DNA of 64,000 nucleotides, from positions 186,001-250,000 of the forward strand of contig JAPMOS010000049.1 in assembly GCA_027972325.1 (NCBI GenBank). The letters run 5' to 3'. The stretch is from Paratrimastix pyriformis. Taxonomy: Eukaryota > Preaxostyla > Paratrimastigidae. Position numbers and translations under genes: made by a program. The notes under the pieces were generated by a model, which saw only the letters and a list, made by a program, of their open reading frames with translations, did not search any database and had not been told where the DNA came from. Positions 1 through 11,600 of the stretch are shown one piece after another (positions within the stretch are counted from its first letter, which is position 1; every line of letters begins with the position of its first letter).

Positions 1-1749
1 CTTCTTCGGCCCCGATGCCAAACTGGCCGCGGCCCGCTCATGTGCCGCTCGGTCTGCCGCCCCACCTTCCTTCTCTTCCGACTGATTCGACACGCTGGTT
101 GCGGTGCAGCTACGCGGGCTACCCGGTGCCCCAATGGCGGCGCCTGTTCGAGGAGCTCCGCTCGCAGCTCGCCCAGATCGACGCCCAGGACGCGCCAGCC
201 ACGGCCCCCGCCCCCCCGGCAGGTCTGCACCCGCCGCCACCACGGGTGATGATGATGATGCTGGATTGGATGCCGACTGGATGATGATTGGATGATGCTC
301 ATCCCCAGCCGGAGTGAATGGTGATGCTGATGGTGTGGTGGACACATCTCTTCACGCCCTCGGGTCCCCTCCTTCCTTCCCCACGCCTCCACCTTTTCCC
401 ACCCCAGCCGCGATTCCTCCTCGTGTCCACCTCCACCTCAACCTCCACCCCAACCTCCACCCCAACCTCCACCCCAACCTCTACCCCAACCTCCACCCCA
501 ACCTCCACCTCCTCCACCCCACCCTGGCAGATGACCGCGCCATGGCGGACGTGGAGGGGGAGCATGCCCTGCAGCGTGACCAGACCATCAGCTCGGCCGT
601 GGCGGCCGCCCCCAACATCGAGTTCTCCATCGATGTCCGTGCTCCCCCTGGGGGAGGCGGGAGGGGGGGGGGGGGGGGAGGGGAGGGAGGGAGGGGATGG
701 ACAGAGTGTGACGGGGGTCGGGGGGTCGGGGGTCGGAGAGCCAGAGGATGCGGGACGGGAGGCGGGACGGGAGGCGGGACGGGAGGCGGGACGGGAGGCG
801 GGACGGGAGGCGGGATGGGGTGTTCATGCCCCATCACTTTCGGCGCCTTCACGTCTTCCGTCTTTCCGCCCCTGGCCGTGACGCCCACCCCGCCCCGCAG
901 GCCACGTCCAAGGTGGCCCGGCTGTCGGCCAGCAACTGCGGGTCCTTCGTGCGGGCCGGCAGGCTGCCCGTCGAGCTGCGGTACTTCCTGATGGACATGG
1001 AGCTGATGTTCTCCGCCGAGCCCTTCCTGCAGGCCGCCGGGGGCACCCGCTTCGCCCTCGTCCAGCCCAACATCAGCCAGCGCCTCGACCTCGAGGCCGA
1101 CCCGACACGTCTGGCCCTGCCCCCCCGGCTGTCCTTGCCCCCCCGGCTGGCCCCTGCCCCCCCGGCTGGCCCCTGCCCCCCCGGCTGGCCCCTGCCCCCC
1201 CGGCTGGCCCCTGCCCCCCCGGCTGTCCCCTGCCCCCCCGGCTGTCCCTCGATCCCTGGGGCCCTGTTTCTCATCCAATTCGCGCCATCCTCACTCCTTC
1301 CGTCTGCAGTGCCCCGGGCCGAGTTCGTGATCCCGGTCACGCCCAAGGTGCACGACGCCAACGCCTACGTGGAGGTGGTCGTTGGGCCGCTGCGACGGAG
1401 CTGCATGTTCTACTCGAACAGCCTCCAGGTGCAGCTGCTGGAGAACATGGGTCAGCTGCGCGTCTGCCACGCCCAGACCGGCCGGCCCCTGCCCAAGGTC
1501 TACTGCAAGGTCTTCGGTCGCACATCGGCAACCTCGGGCTCGCAATTCGTCAAGGTCTGCCTCACCCCCGGAGCGAGTGACTTGATCCCAGGCTGTTGTT
1601 GTAGGACGGCTTCACCGACCTGCGGGGTGCTTTCGACTATGCCTCGCTGAGCACCGACGATATGGACCACATCGAACGGCTCAGCATCCTGGTCATGAGC
1701 AAGAACTTTGGCGGATGCATCCGAGAGGCGGCTCCGCCGAAGCACTAAC
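1..1749 (+). CDS. Unassigned conserved protein, 3' part only (gene runs off the window start)
   Basis: Six exons can be read: 1-51, 110-222, 531-634, 901-1108, 1310-1554 and 1605-1749, ending in TAA. The donors are GTCTG or GTCCG and the acceptors CAG or TAG. The C-terminal exons encode a compact beta-rich domain ending in a run of the type LPKVYCKVFGR, then DGFTDLRGAFDYASLS, then IREAAPPKH. I recall similar tails on large protist proteins of unknown function but cannot name the family. A CCCCGGCTGGCCCCTGCC repeat fills the intron at 1109-1309. The 5' end lies outside the window. No catalytic motif is visible, so no function is proposed. Confidence 0.6.
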
Positions 1750-2108
1750 AAAGTAATGTGATTGTGAACATGTACAGAACATTGGATCGGGGGGAAATGA
1801 TGGCCCGGGAACATTGGGCAATTACCGGAGAGTTTTATATGGGACAAGTGCCGGAGAGAAGAACAGGACGGCGAATGGGGAAAAAAGGATGCGGCCCTGA
1901 TTTCCTTGAGTGTGGGCAAAAGGTACAAGTCCAGAGGTTCGCTTTGAACGTCCGAACGCAATGAAACCAGAATGCAGTAGTTTTTTAGGCTCGTGAACAA
2001 CAGCATCCACATTTTTGACAGATGATTCATCCGCCCGAGGTGAAACGCCCTATCCGGCACAAAACTGCAGCAGCTGTTCTCATTCGATCAACTGCTGCTT
2101 TTTGTTTG
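1750..2108. other. Intergenic region upstream of the first channel gene
   Basis: This AT-richer spacer lies between the TAA of the first gene and the start chosen for the first channel gene. It holds a segment at about 1795-1860 whose reverse complement resembles sequence near 57200-57240. An in-frame ATG at 2022 could extend the channel gene upstream. No gene of its own is supported. Confidence 0.4.
1795..1860 (-). repeat. Short interspersed motif shared with 57200-57240
   Basis: Read on the minus strand, this segment contains CTCCGGTAATTGCCC followed shortly by CCCGGGCCA. The plus strand at 57207-57236 reads CTCCGGCAATTGCCCC and then CCCCGGGCCA. A shorter match, CTCCGGTAATTGCCCC, recurs near 57340. 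All matches lie upstream of protein starts. It may be a dispersed repeat or a shared promoter element; I cannot tell which. Confidence 0.35.
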
Positions 2109-5100
2109 ATGCAAGAAGACAAACCGAATGTGGAGCTTGCGAAAAGTCGAGCATATCGGATGATGCTCACACGCCCGCCACCGCAGCCCTCAAATATTGC
2201 CCAAGTCCCTTCTGCCAGCACTGATGAAATGACTGAAGAATATCTCCTTCCATTGTGCGCTGCACCTTCCACTTTTGGGACCGGAACTGGTGTTGTTACT
2301 TTCTTCTCTCTCGTCAGCAATCTTGTATGGGTATTTTGGCTGTTGACTGCTTGTGGGATTGGCGCCATGGTTCTCTACTTTCTCACCAATCCATTTGAAG
2401 TGAGCGACTTCGGGAAATGGTCCGCTTTTTGCCCTCTGTGATTCTGGCTTCATCATTTTGACGACGCGCGACACAGGGAACAGATCTTTATTCGGCTCAG
2501 CTTTGGCAATTACATTATTGGCCTTTATGAACGAGCCAACGTCACCTCCACAATGGCAAGCGGCCTCTCAGCGGACCAATATCCTCCTCCTGTGGCTTTT
2601 CCCTGGGGGGTTGCCTTCCTTGATATGGGGATGGCCCTCATCTACGGGGGGTTCGTGTATATGTTCCGCTATCTGTTGGTCAAGCGAATTGCGACCAAAG
2701 CGGACGAGACGGCTATCACCCCGGAGGACTATAGGTCTGCCCGTTCGTTTTTCTGTCTGGCTCGCTCACGCCGTGGCCGTGGGAACAGCGTGTTGGTGGA
2801 GGGCCTGCCGAAGGATTTACACGATGCCGAGCCGGTCTGGCTTGGAGTCGAATGTCTCTTTGGGGTCGCATGCTCACCATCCATCGACATCCACCATCGC
2901 AGATCGCCCAGTACTTCAGCGCCAATTGGGGCGACGTGCACAGCGTCATTCTGGCGTATGACCTGTCCGAATGGGTTCCGCTCCAGGCCAAGCTGAAAGA
3001 GGCGTTCCGCAAGGTCCGCCAAGACGAAAATGAAACTGCGATCGGGGCGAAGGAGCGGGTGCATGCCAGGATTGGCTCATCATTCATGTGGTTTCTTGTT
3101 CCTTGCTATCCGCCCCTCCGAGCAGTACCGCAAGTGCGCCGAAGAACAGCACAAGAAGAATCCCTCCGTGTTGGTGCCCGAGCCGGATGACGTCGCCAGG
3201 GACGTCTGGACGGTCTGCTCCGCCCCGTCATCATCCGGCATTGGGTTCACGATCGCCACTCAGGTGTACAACATGGACATTTCGAAGGCCCAGCGCGGCC
3301 CGTGGGGCCTTCGGATTCTGCGGCGGATGGGGCTGCGAAAGGATCTCGGTCTGCCAGATCTCACTGCCCCCCGTTCGGTTCCAATCTCCTTTGTAGTCTA
3401 TTGGAAACTGACCATCAAACGCCTCCTGAAGCGCCGCAAGAAGATTCTGCGCCGCGGCAACCCGGCCAACGGCCCTTCCGCCCGTCCGGCTCGCTCCAGC
3501 CCACCCACTCCCTCCTCCCTCCCCTGCCCCTCTTCTCGCGATTGGTTCTCCTCATCCCCCAACCACATCATCACCATAACCGCCACCAGCATCATCACCA
3601 TCATCATCATCACCACCACTCATTGTCCCATCATCCTCCAATCATCATCCTCCAATCATCATCCTCCAATCATCATCCTCCAATCATCATCCTCCAATCA
3701 TCATCCTCCAATCATCATCCTCCAATCATCATACAACCATCATCCTCCAACTATCATCTCTAATCATCATCTCGCCATTATCATCCCCATCGTGCAGAGA
3801 CGGCCCTCGTGACCTTCCAGTATGCCACCGATGCCCACGACTGTCGCCGCGACTTTCCCGAACCGAACCGCATCCCGGAAGAGGGCGAACCGTCCGTCCC
3901 TGCCTGGCCACGCCCGGCCTCGCACATTGTGTTCATGGTAGCTCTTCGTTTTTTGTTTCCCCGTTACTTCTTCCTTTCTGTTTTAACACACACTGTTCAT
4001 GCCCCGAATCTTTCTTTAGGCCGACGATGGAGTCCTTCCTGTGGAAGGGCGAGCCCGTCCGTTTGGAGGTCAGCACCGCCCCCGAGCCGTCGGACATCAA
4101 ATGGGAGAACCTCTCCAAGCGCGGGTTCCGCGTCCGGATCAACGGGTTTCTGTCCAACCTGCTGGCTGCGGTCTGTTCCCGGACCCGACTCAGACATTGC
4201 CTTTGCCCTTGTGCTGATTCTTCGAATCCCCAGTGGGGCTCATCAGATTGGTCGACACATACCCCCGAACCCCAGCGCTCATGAGCTTGTGGCTCATTCT
4301 TTGAACTCCCGATGGCGCTCGTCAGCTTGTGGCTCATTCTTCGAACCCCCAATTGGCACTCATCAACAGGTAGTGACTCTCTTGGGCTTCGTGATCTTCT
4401 TTGCGCTGATGCTGGCCAAGAACACGGCGGCCCGGGCCAACGTCGGCGGGTCGGTGGGCACCTTCGGCGTGTCCATCGCCTACTCGGTGATCGTCTTCGC
4501 GCTGGGTCGCGTCCTCAAGTGGATGTTCGGCTGTCCGTATGAGCCGGGTGCCCTCCGGGGGAGGAGGGTATGGGATGCAGGTGCGAGCAAGACACCCACA
4601 CCCACAGAGGAGCTCCAGATCCCAGATCCCGCCCCCATCCCACCCTGATTCCCAATGTGAAGATCCTACCGCGCACTCAATTGGTGTGCGTGTCTGTGTT
4701 TGATTTTTTGCGTGGTGTCATCATGCGACAGGCTCTAAGTTCGTTCCGGAGTCGTGCGTCGTCATTCGGTCCCTTCTTGTCCTCTCGAGCCCTTTGTTCC
4801 TCCACACACCCATATCCATCGCCCACGGGCAGAGTGATATCTCTTCTTGTTATTTTCTATTTTCCCGTTCATTCTCCCTCTCTGTTCTCACCCCCGCACC
4901 CACACCCACTCCTGTCTTTGGGGGGCGGGGTCCCTTGCAGTGCTGGCCGCGTACGAGTGCGCGCACACCCGGACCCAGGCCAGCATCGACCTGATCGAGA
5001 AGCAGTGGGTCACCAGCTTCTTCAACTCGGCCGGCACGCTGTTCATCTTCTCGGCCATCTTCCCGCCCACCGACCGGGGCGATGTCGGCTCCACCAGGGC

Positions 5101-7502
5101 CATCTTCCAGTGGGCCCCGCAGCTCTTCCTCCGGTTCCGCTGGTATGTCGACACGGCCACCTCGCTGACGCTGGTCATTGTCCTGGCATGCGTCCAGGTC
5201 TGTGATACAATGGGCAGGCTCGTTGTTTGAGGAACACGAATTGAGGGGGCCGCGATCGGTCCTGTTATTGTATTTGAACCATGGGCTGGTCTTTCAACCA
5301 TGGCAACCATGGGTTGTGTGCGGGTCGGGAATCGGGGCTGGCTGAACAGGAACTGGCCATGCAGTTGCTTCAGCCGGCTGACCTCATCCCCGCCTATTTG
5401 AAGCGCTGGTTCGCGCGCACCCAGGCCGACCTCGACGAGGCCTACGAGCCGCCCAGCTGGGATGTCCGTGCGTCCTGCCTGAGCTGCCCTGGACGGAGGG
5501 CTGGCTGGATGGTGAACGAGAAGGGCGTTGCGGGAGGCAGAGGGCAGAGGGAAGACCGCTGCACTTGGATTCGGGAATGCCTCGCCCCTGGCACATCTCA
5601 TCCCCGCTCCCCCGCCTTGTAGCTGCCCGACCTGTACGCGACCCTGCTGAACATTGTGCTGGTGGGCATGTTCCTCTCGCCCATGGTGCCCATCGTGCTG
5701 CCCGTCATCGCCCTGTTCATGCCCTTCTACTACTGGATCGCCAAGTACAACCTGCTTCGCCGGTCCGTCGCCCCTCCACAGTCAGCCATCATCATATTGG
5801 ATGGCACAGGTCACGCGAGCCGCTGCAGTACTCGAAGGCCGTCTCGGTGACGGTGGCCAACGTGCTGCCCCTGGGCATCCACTTCCAAGGGATGAGTCTG
5901 TCTTTGCCCGCGCCGAGCCCCCCTTCAATTGAAACTGACCCTCGGATCGGCTGTAGTGGGCGGGGTGATGTTCTTTCTGACGGTCTTCCTGAACCGGGAC
6001 CTCATTGCCGAGAACGCCCGCACCAGCGGGGGCCAGCCGGTCTTCGAGGATCCGACGGGGGTCCTGCATAACTGGGCCGGCTGGGTGGTGGTCGGTTACT
6101 ACGGGTTCTTCCTGCTGGTCGGGCTGGCCACGGTCGCCGTTCGCTTTTTCAAGGTCCTTCCATTTTCCTCACGAGCTGGGCGGCTCATATTTTCCGTCCG
6201 AGCAGAAAGCCTGCACCAAGAAGGAACAGCGCCACCGACGCCGCCGCAACCGACAGCTCAAGAAGGGTGCCACGGTCTGCTCCCCCACCCGCAGTCATTT
6301 TTCGAGCGCATCTTCCCCCCGCCAGGCCGTGGACGAGACGGGCGGGGCGCCGTTCAGCGACTACGACCGCAAGCTGTACACCTTCCTGGATCTGCACCCG
6401 CTCTACACGGCCTGGACGGGCGTCGATCCAGCCAGCGGGCCGCCCCAGGGGGAGAGCGACGCCGCGCCCCTGCGCGAGCTGCAATGTCTGACCCACCTGA
6501 CGACTTGCGTCATCATCATCATCATCCAGTCATCATCATCATTCAGTCATCATCATCCAGTCATCATCATCATCATCCAGTCATCATCATCATCCAGTCA
6601 TCATCATCATCCAGTCATCATCATCATCCAGTCATCATCACCCCTCACCATCACCCCTCACCATCACCCCTCACCATCACCCCTCACCATCACCCCCCCA
6701 TCACCATCACCCCTCACCATCACCATCACCATCACCCCTCACCATCACCCCTCACCATCACCATCACCATCATCATCACCATCACCATCATCATCATCAA
6801 CAACAACTGCAACACCATCATCATCCGATTCTCTTTATCGGCATCGACATCGGCATCCAGTCATCAGTCATCATCATCATCACACACGTCTCGCTCCTGT
6901 TGGTATCTCCAGACTTTGCCTACTGGCCGGCGCTGCCCGACCCGGCCCTCCGCCACCAGGACAAGACGCCCTCCATCATCGTCCAGCGGCCAAAACGCGG
7001 TGCCTCCCAGCTGGCGGCCTTCTCCCGCGCCCGCAAAGGCCTGGCGGCTCTTGCGGCCTTCCAGGCACCGGGCAGCGCCAAGATTCACCCGACCCCAGAG
7101 GCGCAGCCTCCCCCGCCGCCGCCGCCGCCGCCGCCGCCGCCCCCGGTGGAACAAGAGCTCGAGGAACTCGCGCTCGCCCCTTCGCCGGCCTCCCCCGATG
7201 GGTCGTCCCTCTTCGAGGGCCAGATCTTCTCTTCGCCCGTGAAGCCAACTCCATCGCCCGCGAGGCCGACCCCCGGCCCGGAGCTGCTGCCCCCGGAGGC
7301 AGCCGGTGTCGAGAGCGTCGAGTTGATCGCCACCCCACAGGCCGCTCAGGCCGCGCCCGCCTCTCCGTCATCCGAGGCGGCTTCTCCACCTCAGCCCTCC
7401 CCGCCCGCAGCAGCACAGGAAGCGGACCGGGACAGGGCGGTGGCCAACAAGCTGGCAAGGCGCATCAGGGAGCGGATGGCCGCCTTGGATGACGCGGTCT
7501 GA
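2109..7502 (+). CDS. OSCA/TMEM63 (CSC1-like) channel, copy A
   Basis: A multi-exon membrane protein of about 17 exons. The order is: N-terminal membrane segment (exon 2109-2419), an IRLSFGNYIIGL stretch and second membrane segment (exon 2477-2731), a cytosolic RRM-like region (VLVEGLP, then DVHSVILAYD), a basic hairpin, and the APEPSDIKWENL motif typical of OSCA/TMEM63 ahead of the 7TM region. Further helices follow, including the VPIVLPVIALFMPFYYW segment with KYNLLRRS after it (near 5640-5765). The family forms mechanosensitive or osmosensitive cation channels in plasma or endomembranes. The last exon (about 6912-7502) is a Pro-rich tail with thirteen consecutive prolines. The start at 2109 was chosen to match copies B and C; ATGs at 2022 and 2229 are alternatives. 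The intron at about 6510-6900 is almost entirely CAT repeat. Confidence 0.78.
6510..6860 (+). repeat. (CATCAT)/(CACCAT) microsatellite filling an intron of channel copy A
   Basis: An impure run of ATC/ATCC units grades into CACCATC units between the exon ending near 6485 and the Pro-rich tail exon. It occupies nearly the whole intron. Confidence 0.9.
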
Positions 7503-7891
7503 GGGCCGTATGCCGCGTACGGCGCGCGCTCGCACCCCTCGTGTACCTCCGCGCCTTCGCAAATGGATTGGGGTCAATTCCGAATGTATGCTGTTTTCGT
7601 TTCTGTCGGTCGATGAGGTGGCGGAATTTTTTTTCTCGTCCTCTCCCCTTTCCTTTCCCCTTTTTTTCCCCATGTTACGGATGTGTTGTCGTGTCGGGGT
7701 CTTAATGTCCTAATTTGTTTAATCTTTCTCGCCGTCTAATTGCGTGCGGATTGCTTTTTGTTGACTGGCCTGGCTGTCACCACACAGCCAGTTTCGACGA
7801 CTCATCATCGTCGCCGAGTGTCGGATACGCGGACGATCTAACAGAAGGGCGTCTCTTCGGCTTGTGCATGGAACGGATGTGTGGAGGTGGC
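7503..7891. other. Convergent 3' intergenic region
   Basis: This lies between the stop of channel copy A (+) and the stop of the nitroreductase (-). It is T-rich around 7625-7680 on the plus strand, which would suit a 3' untranslated region and polyadenylation zone. No gene or repeat was recognised. Confidence 0.4.
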
Positions 7892-8498
7892 CTATATCCA
7901 GTGCACCTTCGCTGCCAGGTCGACTTGATAGTCGGCGGCACGGCCGGCCGGGTCGCCATAACCCATGGGGATAGCAAGCATCAGCTGCTCCGAGTCGGGA
8001 ATGGCCAACGCCTCCTTGATCAGGGACTGCCCGAAGAAGATCGGGCCTGCCACCGGGATGCACTGGAGCCCCTTCGCCGTGGCGGCGAGGATCACATTCT
8101 CCGTGGCCAAACCGCCTGGAGGGGTCGTGGATGGGTGGGAATCTCCCGACGCGATACAGACAGTCAAAGTCGGCATAAGTCGGCATTTTGGGGGAAGTAG
8201 TTTTTGCCACGAATACGACCGTACTGGCATCGAAAAAGATGCTGTTGTGGACGCCCAGATGCTCCTTGCGCTGGCGGAGCATGGGCATTTGCTCGAATGC
8301 GATCTCTTCAATTGCTTGTCCAAGATCCTGTATCTTCTTGCTATCTTGACACACGTAAAAAGACCAGGGTTGCTGGTTTTGTGCCGAGGGGGCATGCACA
8401 GAAACATGCATGATCTCCTCCATGTCTGAGCGCGAGACAGGCGTCGGCAAAAATTTGCGGAAACTGCGCCGGGATTGAATTGCCTCGAAAACTTGCAT
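7892..8498 (-). CDS. Nitroreductase-family FMN oxidoreductase
   Basis: Two exons, 8498-8162 and 8115-7892, give 186 residues, a normal length for a single-domain nitroreductase. The junction restores the motif FDCGLATENVILAA (family: C-G-L-A-xx-N). The N-terminus has the FMN-phosphate-binding start of the family (AIQSRRSFRKF), followed by HAPSAQNQQPW, which also lines the flavin site. The C-terminal half has IPMGYGDP, the usual conserved stretch. The donor is GTCTG and the acceptor CAG. Such enzymes use NAD(P)H to reduce quinones, nitro compounds or flavins; the substrate cannot be read from sequence. The gene sits on the opposite strand between two channel copies, with its start about 110 bp from the start of channel copy B. 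Confidence 0.88.
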
Positions 8499-8605
8499 TC
8501 TAAGAAAACAACTCGAACGAGAAGGAGAAAGAGGAAAAAGGCAGACGCGGCAGAGGGTAAATCACCTTTAGGCAGCGTTTCGTTACCGGTTTTTTGTTTG
8601 GACCG

Positions 8606-11600
8606 ATGACCGGTTCCCAGCAGCCAGATGCCTCTCCGCATGCAAAACCGCTCACTTATGTGGCTCGCATGGAAGCACAAAAGATGATGCTGAGAGATGC
8701 GGATGGCCGCCTTCTGAGCCTCTGCACTACCCCTACCAAATTTGGGGCCGGGACCGGTCTCTTGAAAATGATGTGTCAAAACTGATTTTCTTATGGTTCT
8801 TTTGCCCTTTTTCACTCCAGGTGTCGCGGCCTACTTTTCTCTCCTCCAAGCCCTGGTCCTCATCTTCTTTCTGTGTGTTTTCCTCGCCGTCGGGGAGATG
8901 TACATTTATTACCGTGTCAATCCCTTCGATATTACGGATTATCATGAATGGTCCCGCTTTCAGCTCGTCGAAATTGCCATTTTTCCATCCATTATAGGGA
9001 ACAGGCCATTATCCGCCTCTCCATCGGGAATTATGTGATCGGCCTCGTAAAAAGGGCCAACGTCACTGCCGAAATGGCGACCGGCTTGACGGCAGATGAA
9101 TACCCGATGGTTGTCTCATTCCCCTGGGCATCAGCCCTCTTGGACATGGGCGTGTGCCTGGTGTACGGCCTTGTCGTCTACAGATTTCGCACGAAAAAAG
9201 TTGACCAAATCGCGGCCGAGACCGACCAGCGCGCCATCACCCCCGAGGACTACTCGGGTCGGCTGCCTCCCCCGCCCCCTCCCACCCACTCCTCCCCCTC
9301 CCACTCCCGTCTCCACCACCACCCTCTCCCCACCTCCCAACATCGCCACCATCGCACCACCGCCACATTCCCCACCATCGCCACCTTCACCACCTTCATC
9401 ACCGCCCGCCTCCCACATCCCCCTTCCCCTCCCTCTCCATCGGCTTCCTCACCGCTCTGCCTCCCCGGCCGCTTCTGGGCCCCCAGTGGTTGTGGACGGG
9501 CTGCCGCCCACCATCAAGGAGGCCGGCGAGGTGGCCTCGATGCTGCGCCAGTACGGCCCCATCCACAGCGTCCTGCTGGCCTACAGCCTGACCGAGTGGG
9601 CCCCCCTGCAGGCACAGCTCAACGAGGCCTTCGTCCAGGTCGGCTCCTCCCCCCCCCCCCACGCCCGCCCACGCTCCTGTTGGGCCTGAGGATGGGTGCG
9701 GGGGTGATGACGTGTCGGGTGATGGTGATGGTCGGCTGATGGTTGATGTGATCGATGATGATTGGAGGATGACGAGGAGGTGGTGGAGGTGGATGGTGTC
9801 GTGCTGGCTGCTGGCGACTGCTGCAGTTTGGGGCGAATGGATGATGACCGGCAGATTCTCTCGCCCACCTTCCCGGCCAGTACACACTGGCAGCCCGGGA
9901 GGAGCACAGCCCCTGCGCCCCGACGGCCCATGACGAGGAGCGGGATGTGCGCCTGGTGGACACGACCATCGACCCCAACCTCAAGGAGGGCAAGATCACC
10001 CGCTTCCTGCGCGCCGTGGGGCTCCACAAGGACCTCGGTCCGCCCGCTCCCCCCCCCCCCCCCCCCACCCACTCTCAGCATCGTCTTCATCAGCATCAGC
10101 ATCAGCATCAGCATCAGCATCAGCATCAGCATCAGCAGCATCATCAGCATCAGCAGCATCATCCACTCATCATCATCATCCAATCATCATCATCCAATCA
10201 TCATCATCATCGCCATCATCGCCATCATCGCCATCATCAACCAACCACCGCCCACTCACCCACCCACCCACCCCTGGGCGGCCTGACTCCATCCCATCCA
10301 GTGTACTGGAAGAAGACCCTGGCCGGCCTGATGGAGAAACGCCGCAAGCTGCAGGCCACCCAGGGCAGCAACCCGCTGGCCCACGACTCCGCCCGTCCGG
10401 CCGCACACCCAACCCCATCCAGCCCCGCCCATCCATCGCCCCTCCCCTCCCTCCTCCCCTCCCCTCTTCTTCTTCACTGCATGTGCGCCCATGAAACGCG
10501 GTGGTTGCCCCCCCCCCCCCCCCCCCCTATACCCCTACCCCTACCATTCATACTGCCGGGCGATCCGGTGGCAACGCTCACGGGGGGCGGGTTGGGCGTG
10601 TGTCCGTGTTGGTCTTGCGGTCTGGGGGGGTGGACGACGCAGAGCTGGCCTTCGTCATCTTCAAGCGGTCGCAGGACGCCCAGAAATGCATCGATGGCTG
10701 CCGCAAAGGCATCCGCCTCGCCCTCGAGTCAGTCACACCCCCTCCCCACAGACCCCACCACCACTCCGGCCACCCTCGGCCTGCCCGCCTTTCGCTCTCC
10801 GCACCCGCGTCTCGCTCTCCGCACCCGCGTCTCTCCTCCGATCGGCTCCCACCGCCAACCCTCCCGCCTCCCCCCACCTCCCCTTCTCACAACCACCACC
10901 ACCTCCCCCCCACCCTACAGGATCAGCGGCCGCAAGCGGCGGTTCCTGGTGACGGTGACCCGGGCCCCGGAGCCCTCGGACGTGCGCTGGGAGAACCTCT
11001 CCAAGCGGGGCTGGCGCGCCTGGCTCCGCTCCAAGCTAGCCAACCTCGTGGCCGCGGTCCGCACATCCACCTCGCACAGGGGTCAGAGCCACCCACGGGT
11101 CATAGCCACCCGCAGGACATAGCCACGGGGGGGTCAGAGCACATAACCACCAGAGCCACCCACAGGCCACAGCCACCTACGCCACCCACGGGTCATAGCC
11201 ATCCACGGGTCATAGCCACCCACGGGTCAAAGCCACCCACGGGTCATAGCCACCCACGGGTCATAGCCACGGGCAGGGCCATCACCGGACTCGGCCCGCA
11301 ATGGTGACCCATGAGCCACGATCCAGCGGTGGGGCGCAATGACCCATTCACGAGAGACAGTCATCTCTGACGATCCATGACCCTGACGGGGGGATGGACG
11401 GTTGGTGGTGGGCGGCGCCGGTCGTGGGTTCGCCACCTTCCACAAGCCAGTCATCTCCATCCTAACGGAGCCCGGCTGGGTGGTGGTGGGGGGGTCGGGG
11501 CAGGTCGTGACCCTGGTGGGGTTCGCCATCTTCTTTGCGCTGATGTTCGCCAAGAACACGGCCGCCCGGCTGGGGGTCGGCGGGTCGGTTGGCACCTTCG